Positions 1 to 8,042 of a stretch of DNA of 64,000 nucleotides are shown here, one piece after another. The position numbers and the translations under genes were made by a program. The DNA comes from Clostridia bacterium (lineage in GTDB: Bacteria > Bacillota > Clostridia > Oscillospirales > CAG-272): assembly GCA_017483305.1 (NCBI GenBank), contig JAFULC010000022.1, forward strand, positions 27,170 to 91,169. The letters run 5' to 3'. Positions within the stretch are counted from its first letter, which is position 1. Every line of letters starts with the position of its first letter. The notes beneath the pieces were generated by a model. The model ran no database searches. It worked only from the letters and a program-made list of their open reading frames with translations, and had not been told where the DNA came from.

Positions 1-2
1 CG

Positions 3-1004
3 GGCTGTGATATAAGCGCGGTTTCTCTTGCAGAGCTCGTCGAGATCTGCGAGGGCAAGGACGTCTGCATCAACGTTATTTCAAAGTCGGGCACGACCAC
101 AGAGCCGGCAGTAGCCTTCAGAGTCTTCCGCGAAATGCTTGAAGCAAAGTACGGCAAGGAGGGCGCAAGAGAGAGAATCTTCGTCACGACAGACCGCGCG
201 AGAGGTACGCTCAAGGGCTTCTCCGACAAGGCGGGCTACGAGACCTTCGTGGTTCCGGATGACGTCGGCGGTCGCTTCTCGGTGCTCACCGCAGTAGGAC
301 TTCTGCCCGTTGCAGTTGCAGGCGTAGATATCGACGCGCTTATGCAGGGAGCCAACGACGCGAGAGTAGCTTATAGCTGCGAGGACATTGAAAAGAACGA
401 CGCTTATAAGTACGCGGCGATCAGAAATATCCTTTACCGCAAGGGAAAGGTCACCGAAATACTCGTAGGCTACGAGTCATACTCGAGAATGCTCAACGAG
501 TGGTGGAAGCAGCTCTATGGCGAGAGCGAGGGCAAGGATAACAGAGGAATTTTCCCCGCATCCGTAATTTTCTCCACCGATCTCCATTCTCTCGGTCAGT
601 TCATCCAGGAGGGCAACAGAAACCTCTTTGAAACCGTTATCTCGGTTGAGGACAACGGCATAGAGTTCAAGATCCCTCACGATCCCAACAATATCGACGG
701 ACTCAACTTCCTCTCGGGAGTAGATCTCAATAAGGTCAAAAAGACCGCAATGCAGGGAACCCTGCTTGCCCACGTGGACGGAGGCGTGCCCAATATCCTC
801 ATCGAAATGAAGGACAGAAGCGCGTATTCTCTTGGCTACCTTATCTACTTCTTCGAGATAGCCTGCGCGCTCTCGGGATATATGCTCGGAGTCAATCCCT
901 TCGACCAGCCCGGAGTAGAAGCATATAAGAAAAATATGTTTGCGCTTCTCGGAAAGCCCGGATATGAGGAGCTCCGTGCCGAGCTTGAAGAAAAATTAAA
1001 ATAA
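3..1004 (+). CDS. pgi: Glucose-6-phosphate isomerase, 3' part
   Basis: Interconverts glucose 6-phosphate and fructose 6-phosphate in cytoplasmic glycolysis and gluconeogenesis. The reading frame is open from the window's left edge, so the start lies outside; about 333 codons are visible. Near visible residue 33 it has the phosphoglucose isomerase signature SGTTTEPA, and the C-terminal part ([15 protein letters not shown]) is characteristic of the family, carrying the conserved Gln-Pro-Gly-Val-Glu and catalytic-region lysine. The nearest in-frame ATG is at 135, but translation clearly continues upstream of it because the signature precedes it. The next gene has its own promoter, so this is probably the last gene of its transcript, although I see no strong terminator hairpin. 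Confidence 0.96.
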   Translation, partial: GCDISAVSLAELVEICEGKDVCINVISKSGTTTEPAVAFRVFREMLEAKYGKEGARERIFVTTDRARGTLKGFSDKAGYETFVVPDDVGGRFSVLTAVGLLPVAVAGVDIDALMQGANDARVAYSCEDIEKNDAYKYAAIRNILYRKGKVTEILVGYESYSRMLNEWWKQLYGESEGKDNRGIFPASVIFSTDLHSLGQFIQEGNRNLFETVISVEDNGIEFKIPHDPNNIDGLNFLSGVDLNKVKKTAMQGTLLAHVDGGVPNILIEMKDRSAYSLGYLIYFFEIACALSGYMLGVNPFDQPGVEAYKKNMFALLGKPGYEELRAELEEKLK

Positions 1005-1029
1005 TTTCGCATAAATTTTTGTATACCAC

Positions 1030-1058
1030 TTGCAAAAATCTGTAAGATATGCTATAAT
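1030..1058 (+). promoter_or_regulatory. Promoter of the P-loop protein gene
   Basis: TTGCAA at 1030-1035 and TATAAT at 1053-1058 are separated by 17 bases. This is a good sigma-A type promoter, 75 bases before the next start codon. Confidence 0.75.
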
Positions 1059-1133
1059 ATACCCAAGATATTCAAAGTTTTATATGAATCTTAAAAATAC
1101 ATTTTCCGCATAGGCGGCAGGAAGGAGCCATTT

Positions 1134-1541
1134 ATGGTTAAACTTATCATCGGCGTTAAGGGAACAGGCAAGACTAAAACACTCATTTCCATGGTAAATG
1201 AGGCAGCTGCAAAGACAGAGGGAACCGTTGTATGTATCGAAAAGGGAGTAGGTCTCCGCTTCGACATCAGCCACACCGTACGTCTTATCAATACTAACGA
1301 GTATCTCGTATTCGATGCAGAGGCTCTGTACGGATTCGTTGCAGGTATTCTTGCAAGCAACCACGACGTTACCGATCTCTTCATAGATTCCGCGCTCAAG
1401 ATCGCGAACAACGATATCGCAGGCTTCGAGGCATTCCTCAAGGAAGTTGACGAGCTCACAAACAAGATCGGCGTAAACGTAGTTATTACGTCCTCTATTC
1501 CCACAGAGGAAGCAAGCGATACCGTAAAGAAGTATCTTTGA
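1134..1541 (+). CDS. Small P-loop protein of unknown function
   Basis: A 135-residue protein with a Walker A motif at residues 7-14 (GVKGTGKT), followed by a short alpha/beta fold with a hydrophobic strand ending in Asp (DLFIDS, near residue 83) that could serve as Walker B. It is much shorter than typical P-loop ATPases and has no recognisable partner domain. The start is preceded by AAGGAG. It is a single gene with its own promoter; the following region holds hairpins. Proteins of this type occur widely in Clostridia and are sometimes annotated by resemblance to PilT-like ATPases, which I would not rely on. Nucleotide binding is inferred from the motif; the role is unknown. Confidence 0.75.
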   Translation: MVKLIIGVKGTGKTKTLISMVNEAAAKTEGTVVCIEKGVGLRFDISHTVRLINTNEYLVFDAEALYGFVAGILASNHDVTDLFIDSALKIANNDIAGFEAFLKEVDELTNKIGVNVVITSSIPTEEASDTVKKYL

Positions 1542-1603
1542 TAGAAAACAGTTGGTGCCCCATCGGCAATCTTTTGGCTTGCAATGGGTCAGACCGAATT
1601 TTG

Positions 1604-1633
1604 AGGGGTGCAGGCAGCTTTGTTTGCGCCCCT
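1604..1633 (+). terminator. Hairpin before the Lrp-type regulator
   Basis: AGGGGTGCA (1604-1612) pairs with TGCGCCCCT (1625-1633) over nine positions with one G-U pair, followed by GAATTTTATTTT. A second imperfect hairpin (CCCAT...ATGGG, about 1558-1586) lies just upstream. This could be the terminator of the P-loop gene or part of a leader of the downstream gene pair. Confidence 0.55.
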
Positions 1634-1667
1634 GAATTTTATTTTGAATGTTAAACGGAGAAGAAAG

Positions 1668-2150
1668 ATGAATACTAAGGTTCTTAAAATACTCGCGGAT
1701 AACGCACGCTGCTCGATAGAGGATATAGCAACTATGACGGGGCTTTCACTCAAGGAGGTCACCGACGAGATAGGAGAGCTCGAGGCGGCAGGACTTATAA
1801 GAGGATATAAGGCGGTTATCGATTGGGAAAAGCTCGACAACGCCTCTGTTTCCGCGCTTATTGAGCTTAAGGTAATTCCTCAAGACAGATTCGGCTTTGA
1901 GAATATTGCCGAAACTATAATGAAATATAAAGAGGTCGAGACCGTCTATCTTATGTCGGGCTCGTACGACCTTTGTGTCATCGTAAAGGGCAAGACCTTC
2001 CAGGAGGTCGCGAGATTCGTAGCCAAGGAGCTTGCAACCATGCGCGAGGTGACCTCTACCGCAACGCATTTTGTCCTCCGTCGCTATAAGGAGCTTGACG
2101 TAGAGCTTGTGGACGGAGAGCAGGACGACAGAGGTGCTTATTCCTTATGA
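1668..2150 (+). CDS. Lrp/AsnC family transcriptional regulator
   Basis: A 160-residue feast/famine regulator. Residues 1-55 form the N-terminal winged helix-turn-helix (DNARCSIEDIATMTGLSLKE), and residues 65-145 form the RAM/ACT-like effector domain, with the typical VETVYLMSGSYDLCVIVKG stretch. Members bind amino acids and control amino-acid metabolism genes. The ATG at 1668 is chosen because GGAGAAG lies just upstream; an ATG 60 bases earlier lies inside a hairpin. Its last four bases overlap the start of the aminotransferase gene, so the two are translationally coupled and the regulator probably acts on that enzyme's pathway. The effector is unknown. Confidence 0.9.
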   Translation: MNTKVLKILADNARCSIEDIATMTGLSLKEVTDEIGELEAAGLIRGYKAVIDWEKLDNASVSALIELKVIPQDRFGFENIAETIMKYKEVETVYLMSGSYDLCVIVKGKTFQEVARFVAKELATMREVTSTATHFVLRRYKELDVELVDGEQDDRGAYSL

Positions 2151-3319
2151 TAGATTATGGCAAGGTACTCAATCCCACGGTCGTTAACGATATAAAGCCG
2201 TCGGGAATAAGAAAATTTTTCGATATTGCCGCAGGTATGGAGGGCGTCATCTCACTCGGAGTTGGCGAGCCGGATTTTCCTACTCCGTGGCATATAAGAC
2301 GAGAGGGAATCAAGTCCCTTGAAAACAGTAAAACGAGGTACACGTCGAATGCGGGTCTTATCGAGCTTAGACGAGAGATCTGCAATTATGTCTCGCGCCG
2401 TTACGGTGTTGAGTACGCGGCAGACAGCGAGGTGCTGGTCACGGTTGGCGGAAGCGAGGGAATAGACGGAGCTATCCGCGCGATTGTTGCCCCGGGCGAC
2501 GAGGTCATTATCCCTCAGCCCAGCTTCGTGTGCTATGAGCCGATAGTCAGACTTGCAGGAGGCACTCCCGTTATTATTGAGCTTAAGGCGGAAAATCAGT
2601 TCCGCCTCACCGCAGAGGAGCTCCGCGGCGCAATAACCGATAAAACAAAGCTTCTGGTCTTTCCTTTCCCCTGCAACCCCACGGGCGCAGTTATGGAAAA
2701 GGAGGACGTCGAGGCTATTGCCGAGGTGCTGAGAGACACAAGCATCTGTGTGCTCTCCGACGAGATATATTCCGAGCTGACCTACGGCGGTAAGAGCCAC
2801 GTCTCTATCGCATCGGTGGAGGGAATGAGAGAGAGGACTATCCTGATAAACGGATTTTCCAAGAGCTATTCGATGACGGGCTGGAGAATGGGCTATGCCT
2901 GCGCTCCCGCACCTATAATCGCGCAGATGACCAAGATACACCAGTTTGCGATCATGTCCGCGCCTACGACCTCGCAGTATGCAGCGATCGAAGCGCTCCG
3001 AAACGGAGACGACGACGTTACAACGATGGTTGCCGAGTACGATATGCGCCGCAGACTTATGGTAAACGGCTTCAATAAAATCGGCATGGATTGCTTCGAG
3101 CCGAAGGGAGCTTTTTATTGCTTTCCGTCAATAAAGCGCACAGGAATGACGAGTGAGGAATTTTGCGAGGAGCTGCTTCGCTCCAAAAAGGTCGCCGTCG
3201 TGCCGGGAAGCGCGTTTGGAAGGAGCGGAGAAGGCTTCGTCCGAGTCTCGTATTGCTACTCTACGGACCATATAAAAGAGGCACTTTCAAGAATAGAGGA
3301 ATTTTTGCGGGAGATCTGA
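2147..3319 (+). CDS. Class I/II pyridoxal phosphate aminotransferase
   Basis: A 390-residue fold-type I aminotransferase of the AspC/PatA-like branch. Visible landmarks are the N-terminal LGVGEPDFPTPWHIR, the FPFPCNPTGAV substrate/PLP-phosphate loop, LSDEIYSELTY with the Asp that contacts the pyridine nitrogen, GFSKSYSMTGWRMGY with the Schiff-base Lys, and the C-terminal Arg in GEGFVRVSYC that binds the substrate carboxylate. It starts within the stop of the Lrp-type regulator gene and has no separate ribosome site, so translation is coupled. Aromatic amino acids, aspartate or branched substrates are all possible; sequence alone does not settle it. Confidence 0.92.
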   Translation: MIDYGKVLNPTVVNDIKPSGIRKFFDIAAGMEGVISLGVGEPDFPTPWHIRREGIKSLENSKTRYTSNAGLIELRREICNYVSRRYGVEYAADSEVLVTVGGSEGIDGAIRAIVAPGDEVIIPQPSFVCYEPIVRLAGGTPVIIELKAENQFRLTAEELRGAITDKTKLLVFPFPCNPTGAVMEKEDVEAIAEVLRDTSICVLSDEIYSELTYGGKSHVSIASVEGMRERTILINGFSKSYSMTGWRMGYACAPAPIIAQMTKIHQFAIMSAPTTSQYAAIEALRNGDDDVTTMVAEYDMRRRLMVNGFNKIGMDCFEPKGAFYCFPSIKRTGMTSEEFCEELLRSKKVAVVPGSAFGRSGEGFVRVSYCYSTDHIKEALSRIEEFLREI

Positions 3320-3440
3320 GCTTTGAGGCTGAAACAGCCTTATTGAAGTCTTACCGACAAGAATGAATATTCACACAAATATACACAAAATATTCAAAAG
3401 CGCAGGCCTGTCACAGTCGGCGCTTTTGACGGAGTTTTTG

Positions 3441-4226
3441 ATGAAATTGGATGAAAACAAAAAAGCATTAAGAAAAAACCTGTATCTGTTTACAGCGGTC
3501 GCGTTGGCGGTTATCTACTCGCTCAACGAGCTCGTCGTGTCGCCTGTATATACCGCTGTGATAAGCAATATAATGTATGACGGATCTGCCCTGATCGATA
3601 TTCTGTACTACCTTCGAAGATTACTCGATCTTGTTGCCGTCGCCGCGGCGTACGCGGTGATGATCTACGGAATATACCGCTTCACGCTCTCGGACTTCAA
3701 GGGCAGTGTTGGAATATTTATAGGGGCAACTCTGTATAAATATGCACTGTCTGTGATAGTTGGCTGGTTCAATAACGGAAGTGTGCCAACGACCTGGCCG
3801 ATCGACGTTTTCAACCTGCTGTTGAATAGCGCCCTCGAGATTTTGCAGCTCGTGATCGTACTCGCTATTGTCTCGGGTATGATATCTCGTCATTGGAGAG
3901 CGGTTGAGTATTGCAAAAAGATCGCCAGAGAAGACATTATCCCCGAGATACTTCCTCTCAAAAAGCTTTACGGAAAAGAGAACTGTCTGCTCAGATCGGT
4001 GCTTGCAAGCTCGCTTGTAATACTGTTCAGACTCCTTATAACACAAGCAGTCAACGACATTTTGACTATCGAAAAGATCACAGATCCGTGGCTTATGATA
4101 GTTGCCTATCTTGCCAGCGTCGTGCTTGGAGTGATATGCTATTTCGTTATGTACGTCACGCTCAATTTCTGCTCGGACAAGCTCGAAAACGCTTGTAATA
4201 AAAGGGAAAATCCCGCTGCGGAGTAA
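3441..4226 (+). CDS. Hypothetical multi-pass membrane protein
   Basis: A 261-residue protein that I do not recognise. It has about five or six hydrophobic segments: near residues 15-35, 60-80, 88-110, 130-155, 185-205 and 218-240. Charged loops lie between them, and the C-terminal tail is cytosolic-looking (ENACNKRENPAAE). The ATG at 3441 is preferred because GGAG sits six bases upstream; an in-frame ATG at 3363 lacks such a site. It lies about 120 bases after the aminotransferase and ends in a strong terminator, so it may be the last gene of that transcript. No catalytic or transport signature is visible. Confidence 0.7.
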   Translation: MKLDENKKALRKNLYLFTAVALAVIYSLNELVVSPVYTAVISNIMYDGSALIDILYYLRRLLDLVAVAAAYAVMIYGIYRFTLSDFKGSVGIFIGATLYKYALSVIVGWFNNGSVPTTWPIDVFNLLLNSALEILQLVIVLAIVSGMISRHWRAVEYCKKIAREDIIPEILPLKKLYGKENCLLRSVLASSLVILFRLLITQAVNDILTIEKITDPWLMIVAYLASVVLGVICYFVMYVTLNFCSDKLENACNKRENPAAE

Positions 4227-4299
4227 GAAACAGCACCTAATAATCCCTAAATAATCACAATAGTGAGCCTAAATCAATTTGATGCCCGAACACAACAAT

Positions 4300-4326
4300 A
4301 AAAACGGTCAGCTTCTGGCCGTTTTT
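4300..4326 (+). terminator. Rho-independent terminator
   Basis: A 12-bp stem (AAAAACGGTCAG with CTGGCCGTTTTT, one G-U pair) and a 3-base loop, with a T-rich tail. It separates the orphan membrane protein gene from the nicotinate phosphoribosyltransferase gene. Confidence 0.85.
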
Positions 4327-4398
4327 ATCTTTTTTGTAAATTCTTCCAAAAACGCCCCGCAAAATGCAAAAAAAGCCTTATATAATTTGAAAAACCCC

Positions 4399-4428
4399 TT
4401 GACTTTGCCGTGTGTTTTTTGTTATAAT
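4399..4428 (+). promoter_or_regulatory. Promoter of nicotinate phosphoribosyltransferase
   Basis: TTGACT at 4399-4404 and TATAAT at 4423-4428, spacer 18. This leaves a leader of about 90 bases before the chosen start, in which I see no known riboswitch. Confidence 0.8.
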
Positions 4429-4522
4429 AAATATATATAGGCTTTATTATTTAAAAATAAACAGAGCACGGACACGTGCAATCAAAAAAGAGCCAAAAAA
4501 CGCAGGAAGGAACTTGACTGAT

Positions 4523-5989
4523 ATGAAAAACATAAGCAGAAACCTTACAATGCTTTGCGATTTTTACGAGTTGACTATGAGCAACGGATATTTCAAGTGC
4601 GGCATCAAGGATAAGACCGTTTATTTCGACGTCTTTTACCGCGATAATCCCGACGGCGGCGGATATGCCGTGGTCGCCGGACTTGAGCAGATAGTCGAAT
4701 ATATCAACGACCTTCACTTTGACGAGGACGATATAGCATATCTCCGCTCGAAGAACTGCTTTGACGAGGAATTCCTCGAGTATCTCCGCACCTTCAAGTT
4801 TACAGGAGATATCTGGGCAATACCCGAGGGAACCGTGGTTTTCCCCGGCGAGCCCTTGATGACGGTCAGAGCAAAGGCGATCGAGGCTCAGTTCATCGAG
4901 ACCTACATCCTTATGATCATCAACCACGAATCGCTTATCGCAACTAAAGCGGCACGCCTTACCCGCGCGGCGAAGGGAAGACTTGTCAGCGAGTTCGGCT
5001 CGCGCAGAGCGCAGGGCGCGGATGCGGCGATACTTGGAGCGCGTGCGGCGTATATAGGAGGCTGCGATGCAACTGCCTGCACGATAACCGATGAGGTCTT
5101 TGGTGTTCCCGCAACGGGAACTATGGCACACTCATGGGTGCAGATGTTTGATACAGAATACGAGGCTTTTAAGACCTATTGCGAGATATATCCGAATAAC
5201 GCGACGCTTCTTGTAGATACTTATAACGTTATAGAATCGGGTATTCCGAACGCGATAAAGGTCTTTAACGAGGTGCTCAAGCCTCGCGGAATTACCAAGT
5301 GCGGCATCCGTATCGACTCGGGAGATATTACCTATCTTTCCAAGAAGTGCCGCAAGATGCTTGACGCTGCGGGCTGGACCGAGTGCCGTATCATCGTATC
5401 TAATTCGCTTGACGAATATATAATCCGCGAGCTTATAAGACAGGGCGCGGAGATCGACGGCTTCGGCGTTGGCGAACGACTTATCACCGCAAAGAGCCAT
5501 CCCGTTTTCGGTGCGGTATATAAGCTTTGTGCGGTCGAGGACGAAAACGGCGAGATAAAGCCCAAGATCAAGATCAGTGAGAACGTGGGTAAGATCACCA
5601 CTCCTCATTTCAAGAAGATATACAGACTGCGTGGCAGGGATACAGGCAAGGCAGAGGTCGATCTCATCTGTCTTTACGACGAGGTAATCGACGAGAGCAA
5701 GCCCATCGAGGTCTTCGATCCCGAGCACACCTGGAAGCGTAAGACTATTGAAAGCTTCACTGCTACCGAGCTGCTCGTTCCGATATTCAAGGACGGCAAG
5801 CAGGTATACGAGCTACCCTCGTTGAATGAGATAAGAGAACATCGCGCAAGGGAAATAGAGGGCATGTGGGAGGAAGTAAAGCGCTTTACCAATCCTCATA
5901 ACTATTACGTAGACCTCTCCGAAAAGCTTTGGGGCATAAAGAACGATATGCTCAAGGCAGGCGCTAATTCAAACAAGACCGTAAAATAA
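4523..5989 (+). CDS. pncB: Nicotinate phosphoribosyltransferase
   Basis: Makes nicotinate mononucleotide from nicotinate and PRPP in the Preiss-Handler route of NAD salvage. The 488-residue length fits the long bacterial class. It opens with the typical LTMLCDFYELTMSNGYF, has VSEFGSRRAQG with the basic active-site residues near residue 155, and has the GIRIDSGDITYLSKK and GFGVGERLITA strands that bind the phosphoribosyl moiety. The ATG at 4523 is used because homology begins there and AGGAAGG lies upstream. An earlier in-frame ATG at 4412 falls inside the promoter and is rejected. It appears monocistronic or leads into cdaA 68 bases later. Confidence 0.95.
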   Translation: MKNISRNLTMLCDFYELTMSNGYFKCGIKDKTVYFDVFYRDNPDGGGYAVVAGLEQIVEYINDLHFDEDDIAYLRSKNCFDEEFLEYLRTFKFTGDIWAIPEGTVVFPGEPLMTVRAKAIEAQFIETYILMIINHESLIATKAARLTRAAKGRLVSEFGSRRAQGADAAILGARAAYIGGCDATACTITDEVFGVPATGTMAHSWVQMFDTEYEAFKTYCEIYPNNATLLVDTYNVIESGIPNAIKVFNEVLKPRGITKCGIRIDSGDITYLSKKCRKMLDAAGWTECRIIVSNSLDEYIIRELIRQGAEIDGFGVGERLITAKSHPVFGAVYKLCAVEDENGEIKPKIKISENVGKITTPHFKKIYRLRGRDTGKAEVDLICLYDEVIDESKPIEVFDPEHTWKRKTIESFTATELLVPIFKDGKQVYELPSLNEIREHRAREIEGMWEEVKRFTNPHNYYVDLSEKLWGIKNDMLKAGANSNKTVK

Positions 5990-6057
5990 TGCCGATCTGC
6001 TTTTTGTGAGGGCTTTGAAATCGGCGGTCAACGATAACTGACAGAAAGGGTCAAAAG

Positions 6058-7020
6058 ATGCTTCAGAACATACATTTATCGATATCGTTATGGGACAATA
6101 TAGTTAAATTGTTCAAGGACTACGTATGGTTTTCGGTATCGCAGATAACTATCGTGGACGTGATAGATATTGTACTGCTTTCGAGCTTGATCTATATCGT
6201 CTACAAGTTCATAAGAGACAGGCATGCGGGCAGAGCCGTTATAGGTCTCGGCTTGCTGGTGCTTCTCTACGTTATAAGCGACGTTTTCGATATGGTGGCT
6301 ATAAACTCTATCCTCCGTAACTTCTATGCGGTCGGTATCATAGCGCTTTGCATACTCTTCCAGCCCGAGCTGAGAGACGTTCTCGAGGAATTCGGTGCGA
6401 CGACCTCGGACAACATCAAGAGGATCAGAAGCCGCCACGTTACCGATGACGAAAGGATACTTCACGACGTCAACGAGATCTGTAAGGCAGCCTTCGACCT
6501 TTCGGGAAAGGGCGAGGGTGCGCTTATCGTCATTGAAAGGCAGGGAACTCTGCGCAATCAGATGTCGGAGGGTACTCCGATCGACGCGGTCGTGTCGCAT
6601 CAGCTGCTTTGTAATATTTTCGTTAATAAATCTCCGCTTCACGACGGTGCGGTCATCATCAGAGATGGCAGAATCGTCTGCGCGTCCAGTAAGTCAAAGA
6701 CCATCGCGGAGAACGGACCTATGGTCGAGGGTCTCGGCACAAGACACCGTGCCGCGCTCAAGATAAGTGAGGTCAGCGATGCCATAGTCGTTGTGGTTTC
6801 GGAGGAGACCGGTACTATATCGGTTGCTAACAATAAGCTTCTCAAGAGACATTACGAAAAGGAAAGCGTGCACAAGTCGGGAGATTTGAAGGACGACCTT
6901 TTCAAGCTCATTACGGGACGTACCGTTGCCGAGAGCACTTCGGGCAAGAGCTCGGGTGTGGGTGATAAAAAGCCCAACGGCACGGAGAAAGACGAGAATG
7001 GAGGTGCGGATAAGGAATGA
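6058..7020 (+). CDS. cdaA: Membrane diadenylate cyclase CdaA
   Basis: Makes cyclic di-AMP from two ATP at the membrane. The 320-residue protein has three N-terminal transmembrane segments (about residues 28-105), then a DAC domain with the DGA motif at residues 196-198 and the RHR motif at 229-231, both required for ATP binding and catalysis. The C-terminal tail after residue 275 is charged and low-complexity (KSSGVGDKKPNGTEKDENGG), an extension beyond the usual end. It overlaps cdaR by four bases, the classic cdaA-cdaR arrangement; glmM, often third, is not adjacent. Cyclic di-AMP controls potassium and osmolyte balance and is usually essential in Bacillota. Confidence 0.96.
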   Translation: MLQNIHLSISLWDNIVKLFKDYVWFSVSQITIVDVIDIVLLSSLIYIVYKFIRDRHAGRAVIGLGLLVLLYVISDVFDMVAINSILRNFYAVGIIALCILFQPELRDVLEEFGATTSDNIKRIRSRHVTDDERILHDVNEICKAAFDLSGKGEGALIVIERQGTLRNQMSEGTPIDAVVSHQLLCNIFVNKSPLHDGAVIIRDGRIVCASSKSKTIAENGPMVEGLGTRHRAALKISEVSDAIVVVVSEETGTISVANNKLLKRHYEKESVHKSGDLKDDLFKLITGRTVAESTSGKSSGVGDKKPNGTEKDENGGADKE

Positions 7021-8042
7021 AAAAGAAGTTCAGCTTTATTAGCGATCCTAACGGGGAAAAGAACGGATCGATAGTAGTTGATAAGGCAAAGAGGAAAAAC
7101 CTCGACCTCGGAGCAAGACTGGTCTGCCTCCTTATAGCGTTGCTTATCTGGATCTATATGGTCAACGTCAACGTTGTTGATAACACCGAGACGGTGACTC
7201 TCAATATCAACGTGGTTGGAGCGGATATTCTCGGCGCTAACGAAAATATGATGATATACGGTATGGACAAGGGAACCGTTACCGTTACGGTCAAGGGCTC
7301 TAACAGAGAGCTGAAAAAGCTGATCGCATCCGAATTTAATGCCACCGTGAACGTCAGCGATATATCCGATAGCGGAAAGCACGTGCTTCCCGTGACGGTT
7401 CAGATCCCTGCCGGTGTGAACGTAAGTGTGGTATCGAAGGATTTTGACAACGTGACCATTTATTCCGATTTCGTTCTCTCCAAAACCGTGCCCTTTGACA
7501 CCTTCTACGGCAACGCGATCATGCTTCCCGAGAGCGAGGGCGTTTACACGGTTGAAAAGTCACTTGACGCTATCGAGATCACGGGTCCAAAGACTCTTAT
7601 CGATACGATCGAGTCTGCAAAATACTGTATTGAGGGCGATATTCAGCTTGGCAAGACCTTTTCAAACTGCTCTGTCCTGTTCTGTGACAGGAACGGAGAT
7701 TTCGTGGTTCACGATACCAATCTTATCTCGTATCTTACCGAGAATATCGTTGTCGACGTTGTTGTGACGGGTAAGAAAACTATACCGCTCTCTGTAAGTG
7801 CGCCGAATCTTGAGACGGGAGCATGGTTTGTAACTATGAGCACCGAATCGGTTACGGTCTACGGAGATCCCGAAACACTTGCGGGGGTCAACGGCTATGA
7901 GATCGTGCTTGACGACGTGACTATCGGACAGACCGTGGAGATCGTTTTGTCTGATGCGAATCTTGACGAGGGTGTTACCTTCGGTGAAAATCCCATCACC
8001 GTATACGTTCAGATAGTTGCTACGGGCGAGACGAGTGAATAA
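7017..8042 (+). CDS. cdaR: YbbR-domain regulator of CdaA
   Basis: A 341-residue membrane-anchored, extracytoplasmic partner of CdaA. A single transmembrane segment lies near residues 32-50 (LVCLLIALLIWIYMVNVNV), followed by three or four beta-rich YbbR repeats. The conserved GA/GP-type turns are visible (VVGADILGANENM, EITGPKTLIDTIE, VYGDPETLAGVNG). In characterised species CdaR binds CdaA and tunes its activity. The start overlaps cdaA by four bases and its stop shares one base with the next gene's ATG, so the three are co-translated. The family is clear; the direction of its effect is not readable from sequence. Confidence 0.92.
   Translation: MKKKFSFISDPNGEKNGSIVVDKAKRKNLDLGARLVCLLIALLIWIYMVNVNVVDNTETVTLNINVVGADILGANENMMIYGMDKGTVTVTVKGSNRELKKLIASEFNATVNVSDISDSGKHVLPVTVQIPAGVNVSVVSKDFDNVTIYSDFVLSKTVPFDTFYGNAIMLPESEGVYTVEKSLDAIEITGPKTLIDTIESAKYCIEGDIQLGKTFSNCSVLFCDRNGDFVVHDTNLISYLTENIVVDVVVTGKKTIPLSVSAPNLETGAWFVTMSTESVTVYGDPETLAGVNGYEIVLDDVTIGQTVEIVLSDANLDEGVTFGENPITVYVQIVATGETSE

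Noticed and set aside
4429-4522. Riboswitch in the nicotinate phosphoribosyltransferase leader
   Set aside because: The region is A/T-rich with no stable stem or recognised aptamer core.
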